Notes under the pieces: generated by a model
What the model was told of the DNA's origin: nothing
The model's input: the letters and a program-made list of their open reading frames with translations, nothing else
Databases searched by the model: none
Position numbers and translations under genes: made by a program
DNA from: Paramacrobiotus metropolitanus
Taxonomy: Eukaryota > Tardigrada > Eutardigrada > Parachela > Macrobiotidae
DNA: 64,000 bases
Assembly: GCF_019649055.1 (NCBI RefSeq)
Contig: NW_026570287.1
Span: 62,001-126,000, forward strand
Direction of reading: 5' to 3'
Shown: one piece after another, positions 60,014 through 64,000 of the stretch
Layout: each line of letters starts with the position of its first letter
Numbering within the stretch: position 1 is the first letter of the stretch

Positions 60014-61341
60014 ATGAGCTATTTAAATTCGTGGATTATTTTATTCGGGTGTGTCGGTCTGATTACAGGTGAGTGAACGGGAACGTTCTGATTCTTGTTT
60101 TCAGGAAATCTGTGATACACATAGCAAAAACAGTGTAATTCATGCCAGCACTTGTTTCCATTGTTACCCTTACATTGATTGTTCCTTTCCGACGCTAACT
60201 GGAGAATGCATTGATTGTGTTGTAGCGCAAGGCTTCTACGGTGGTGCCGGGAATGGGTTTGGCGGATATGGTGGCGGCGGAAGTCCTCAGGGAGGTGGTC
60301 CGCAAGGCGGCGGCGGCCAGTACGGTGGTCCTCAATCGCAGATGCAGCAGGCAGGCCTCGGGATGCCTCAGGGTAGAAGTCTGACCAATAACGGCAATCC
60401 CCAGATGCCTCAGCAGCCAAATATTCAGCCCGGAAGCGGAGGAATGCCCGTGATCTTCACGAATCCGCAGACGGCTGCGGCTGACAAGGCCGCTGCAGCT
60501 GGCGTACAGACGCCGCCGATGACCGCGCCAGGCCAACAACCTTTACCCGGCAGCGGTGCTTCCCCAGTTCCCGGTACGTGTGACCTTACTTTTTGCAATA
60601 ATTTGAAAAGAGTACCTTTCTGAAGTCATATGATCGGATTGGATAAAATTGCTGCTTGAATTAAATAAGTTCAAGAATCTTAGCTATACTGGCTTTGTCA
60701 TATAATGAAGTTTAAAAAGCAACTGTATTTGGCCACTTTGGTTTGGGCTTCGGTTCGATACTATTTTTACTTTGCAAGACAGCGAGCTTCACTGCGTTTT
60801 TGTTCTGCTTACGCAATAAATGTGTGAATTGTAATTTCAGTTAATGCTCCAGTCGGGGCTGCCAATGCCGTTCCCGCTCCAGGAGCACCGTTACCCGCCG
60901 CCAGTGCTTCGAATCCATTGTATGGAAACGGTGTTGCAGGTACTCGCGCTATATACTGTAATTAATACCGCTAAACGAACGGGTGGTTTATCTTATTATC
61001 TTGCAGTTATCGGCCTGTACGGGAACCGACCCAGTGACAGTGCATTTGGGCGCGGCTATGGCGGTATGGACGATCAGTGGGGAATTGGCGCTGGTTACGG
61101 TGGAGCTGGTTACGGCGGAGCTGGTTACGGAAGCAGTGGCTTGTACGGCGGTGGATTTGACGACTACGGAATGGGCGGCGGCCCGTACGGTCGGAGCCTG
61201 AGCGATGGTTACGGAAGCGCGGGATCCGGGGCGTCCCGTTACGACAGCGGCCAGTGGGGCGGCGGCGGTAGCGGTCGGGGTGGTATGTTCGGTGGTGGAC
61301 CTGGAGGTGGCCGCGGCGGCGGTGGAGGGTGGAACTTGTAG
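60014..61341 (+). CDS. Secreted Gly-rich repetitive protein
   Basis: Family not recognised. Exons: 60014-60068, 60226-60573, 60841-60939, 61007-61341, giving 278 residues; all three introns are phase 1. The first exon is a signal peptide (MSYLNSWIILFGCVGLITG). The mature chain begins AQGFYGGAGNGFGGYGGGGS and has a Gln/Met/Pro-rich middle, then an Ala/Pro linker (APVGAANAVPAPGAPLPAAS). The C-terminal domain repeats GAGYGGAGYGGAGYGSSG and ends with Gly/Arg runs (GGGPGGGRGGGGGWNL). No Cys is present in the mature part. Low-complexity Gly/Tyr sequence with symmetrical phase-1 exons is typical of structural extracellular proteins such as cuticle or adhesive components; that role is inference only. 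Confidence 0.75.
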
Positions 61342-61770
61342 ACTTTTTCTCCTGAATGGTCTGTGATGTTTTTGTAATGGAAGATTTCCAGTTTATTTAT
61401 AGAGACACTTTATATTTTATCCAATGCGAAGTAGCTATGCAATCTCCCGGTGCTTGTATAGTTTTACTAACTGGAATGATTGCGAGATGCAGCTTAAGTT
61501 GTGCCGCGTACTTCTAACTTGATTATTGAAATTGTGATTTAAAATAAGATGGAAATCTGATTAAAGAGCGGATTTTAACAATACGGAATGGAAGCACACC
61601 AGGTTCACATCTTAAATGTATAGGAACACGACAAACACCACTGATTGTGAAGTTAAATCTCACGCGTAGAAAAACATATCAAACAATAAGGTAATCTATA
61701 AATAGAACAAAAACGGGCGTTAAAAACAACATGCAAAAAATTAAAGATATTCCGAAAAGTCCAGGAACAA
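61342..61770. other. Convergent intergenic region Gly-rich gene / ARPC2
   Basis: TTTATT at 61392-61397 may be the minus-strand polyadenylation signal of ARPC2, lying within the likely 3'UTR of the Gly-rich gene. No gene seen. Confidence 0.4.
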
Positions 61771-63978
61771 TCAGTCGGCTTGCACGAAAGTTTTTCCACT
61801 GCAAAGTAAACAAATTCAACAATCTAACAATTAACGTATAGCGACAATCTTTTAATAATTTTTCAGTAAGCTGCAGAACAGTGCACTTACGTTATCGTTT
61901 TCTTCACTCGGTCTTTTGGTTCGGGACGGGCACGATTCAATACTTTGACGAATTCACTCGTTTTAGCCCGCATTCGGGAGTGAATATAAGCTTTCGAGCA
62001 CTTGATGTGGTAATGAAGATAGTCTCGAACAGTGTGGATAAGGTTTATTGTGTTATCCCGTGCTTGCTTGTTGATATGACGGGGCTGTAACACTGCAACA
62101 GAAATACTTCTTGCTAAAGATTAATTTCGGTATCCATATACTATACCATATTACATTGCTACGAGTAAAATGCTGAACTAGGGGATTCAGAATCTAATAT
62201 GACAGGCACGAGCTTCTATCAGAGAAGACATGCTTATTATTTAAAACGGATTCCAAAAAATCCCTTCTACGCGGGCAAAGCCGAATACACATTATACTCT
62301 GTACTGACAGACTGTACACTTTCTCTTTTTACGCAAGTCAGAAACTGATGTAGTAACATTCTGGACATTTCCGAAACTGCTATCAACTTTGACCAATAAC
62401 ATCCGAGGTAACACAATAACGTCCGAAGTAATATAACGATTACAAATATTAATGAAGAAACCTCGCACAAGTACTCTACAACTACAGCAAGAACAGGATC
62501 TAACTGTGAAGAAAATAAAAGCATCTGCTTTACTGCCTTTACAGAAAAACTTCACCCCATAACGAAAGCTACCCGTCCATAAACAAATGCGACGAAATGA
62601 TTTCTAACACCTTTCATACCAAGTTTTTGGCCGAAATACAACGGATACAATGATACATACCGAAAGTGATATAGCCAATATTGTCTCCTGTTCTGGCATC
62701 AGTTCCCTGCAGTTCCATGGGCGGATCTCGGTGATTAAACAACACCTGTGGAGCGGTGGTGCTAGCCCGGCGACCTTCCTTAAATTCTTGTAGGAACACT
62801 TTCCCGATGACCACATCATCAGCAGATCGAAATATTGTGCTGAAGATAACCGTAACACGATCGTGCTGAGCCTCCACATACCTAGACCAACATAAATCAT
62901 CTCACGTACAACTGCAGCACAAAGGAGAAATCAAATCAGCTGCACAGTGCATTACTTTTAAACAGGCTAATTCTTACATAGTTTCATCTTCACGGTAATG
63001 AATAACCGCACGCTGCTGGCCTAAAACACCTTTCTCCTGAAAATCGAAGTATTTCTCAAAGACCGATGCAAAGCAGTTCCGCTTCAGCAAGGCAGCCTTC
63101 GCGATGACGGCATCCACTGCGTCGGCGGGAAGTGAGACTATTTTTTCCAAGTCGAACTCCAAGCTAATATTGTAGCCTTGTTCCGGAGAACCCAAATAAC
63201 CAGCATATTCCCGCTTTAAAAGCTATACAAAATGTACGACAATATAGCACAATCCAAAACGATCCACCAAAAACGAAGATTTCGCTTACCTCTTCTGCAC
63301 CATGCTCCTGCAGGTCTTTGAAAAACTTTAAAGAAGCACTGAGCTATAAAAAAATTACACAATGTCACAAAACTGGTTAAACGTTATTATTCTATTCTGA
63401 GAGCTCAGCACTAGCCACAAAATTCCATAACATTTCATAGAAGCATGTAATTTTTACAAACTGGGTTTCCAGTTCCACTGACCGTTTGCAGAAACAGTAG
63501 AGTACGAGTTAAAGTATTTAAATAAATAAATGTAAGATCTGATATTTACCCGCAGTTTATTTTTGTCGCCATCGATATTGGAGATGTGAAACAGGACCCC
63601 GTCGAAATCCGCAAATGTGATGTCAACATTTTCGGGCTTATTCCTGGAAATATGCAGGCTTACAATCAATAAACAATGTGGTAAATTACGCAGTAGTAGG
63701 TACAAATCAGCTGGTTATAAAATCAGTAATAACTAATAAATGATGAAAATAAGTTAAAAAACTGAACAACGGGTATTTGGCAGACCACAACTTCACCTTA
63801 CAGTTATGAGTTAATTAGAATTTCTGACTCTTAAATAAATGTGGATAAACTGCTCCATAGCACTTTTTTGCTGCAGTCTCCGGACATGCATTAGCGGACT
63901 TACCCTGCTCTTGCGCTTTCGAATTTCAGCTTGAGGGTTTCCTCAATAATTCGATTTTTTATTTCCAAAAAGAATCAT
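61771..63978 (-). CDS. ARPC2: Arp2/3 complex subunit 2 (p34-Arc)
   Basis: Core structural subunit of the actin-nucleating Arp2/3 complex. Minus-strand exons: 63978-63904, 63643-63550, 63343-63290, 63222-62978, 62881-62661, 62092-61891, 61798-61771, giving 305 residues (human 300). Blocks match ARPC2 closely: [124 protein letters not shown] and a last 28-bp exon ending [11 protein letters not shown]. Just after the start codon the sequence has CTTTTTGG where MILLE requires CTTTTGG, so the frame is off by one T (63966-63970); everything downstream is intact. All splice phases agree once that base is discounted, which suggests an assembly error. Only 22 bp of 5' flank remain in the window. Confidence 0.95.
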
Positions 63979-64000
63979 GACGCTCGAACCGCTTTAAACA

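Noticed and set aside
60195-60539. 114-codon minus-strand ORF opposite the Gly-rich gene
   Set aside because: Complement of Gly/Pro codons; plus-strand exons have signal peptide and coherent phases.

Overview
The window is nuclear DNA of a small-genome invertebrate animal. It holds about 16 protein-coding genes in 64 kb. Almost all are split by short GT-AG introns (often 60-400 bp) and several are separated by only a few hundred bases. The products are animal proteins: GRASP, EEA1, ARS2, ARPC2, NKAIN, alpha-2-macroglobulin and GPI-type alkaline phosphatase. Gene spacing and intron density fit a compact protostome genome. A tardigrade is one candidate, but the species cannot be fixed from this sequence alone. 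All exon models below were built by hand from splice signals, reading-frame phase and remembered family sequences; most close to an exact multiple of three.

Layout, left to right: GRASP/GORASP (+, first exon outside the window); TMEM199/Vma12 (-); EEA1-like FYVE coiled-coil protein (+); an intergenic stretch with a 1.1-kb TA-flanked inverted-repeat element; a Shisa-like membrane protein (+); mitochondrial Phe-tRNA synthetase FARS2 (-); a 5.15-kb PIF/Harbinger-type transposon with 16-bp terminal repeats and a 3-bp target duplication (16836-21988); SRRT/ARS2 (+); two tandem GXYLT-like GT8 glycosyltransferases (+,+); alkaline phosphatase (+); pyroglutamyl-peptidase I (+); a 21-exon alpha-2-macroglobulin/TEP gene (-); NAD(P)H-hydrate epimerase NAXE (+); an NKAIN-family gene (+) with a 673-bp foldback element in an intron; a secreted Gly-rich protein (+); and ARPC2 (-), whose start codon lies 22 bases from the right edge.

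The genes do not form one pathway. They are a housekeeping neighbourhood: membrane trafficking (GRASP, EEA1, TMEM199), RNA processing (ARS2), translation (FARS2), actin nucleation (ARPC2) and NAD(P)HX repair (NAXE). Secreted or surface proteins are mixed in (A2M, alkaline phosphatase, Shisa-like, NKAIN, Gly-rich).

The most novel items are: (1) the Harbinger-like element, which besides the transposase and a probable Myb-like partner carries a third unrecognised gene with Gly-x-Pro motifs and a charged coiled coil; (2) the tandem GXYLT-like pair, in which each copy has lost a different aspartate of the DxD motif and the second has also lost the GxNxG loop, while reading frames and exon structure are intact; (3) a His-rich insertion in GRASP; (4) two undescribed inverted-repeat elements with target-site duplications; and (5) an exact 600-bp internal periodicity in EEA1. 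Two single-base homopolymer frame breaks, in EEA1 and ARPC2, look like assembly errors rather than dead genes.
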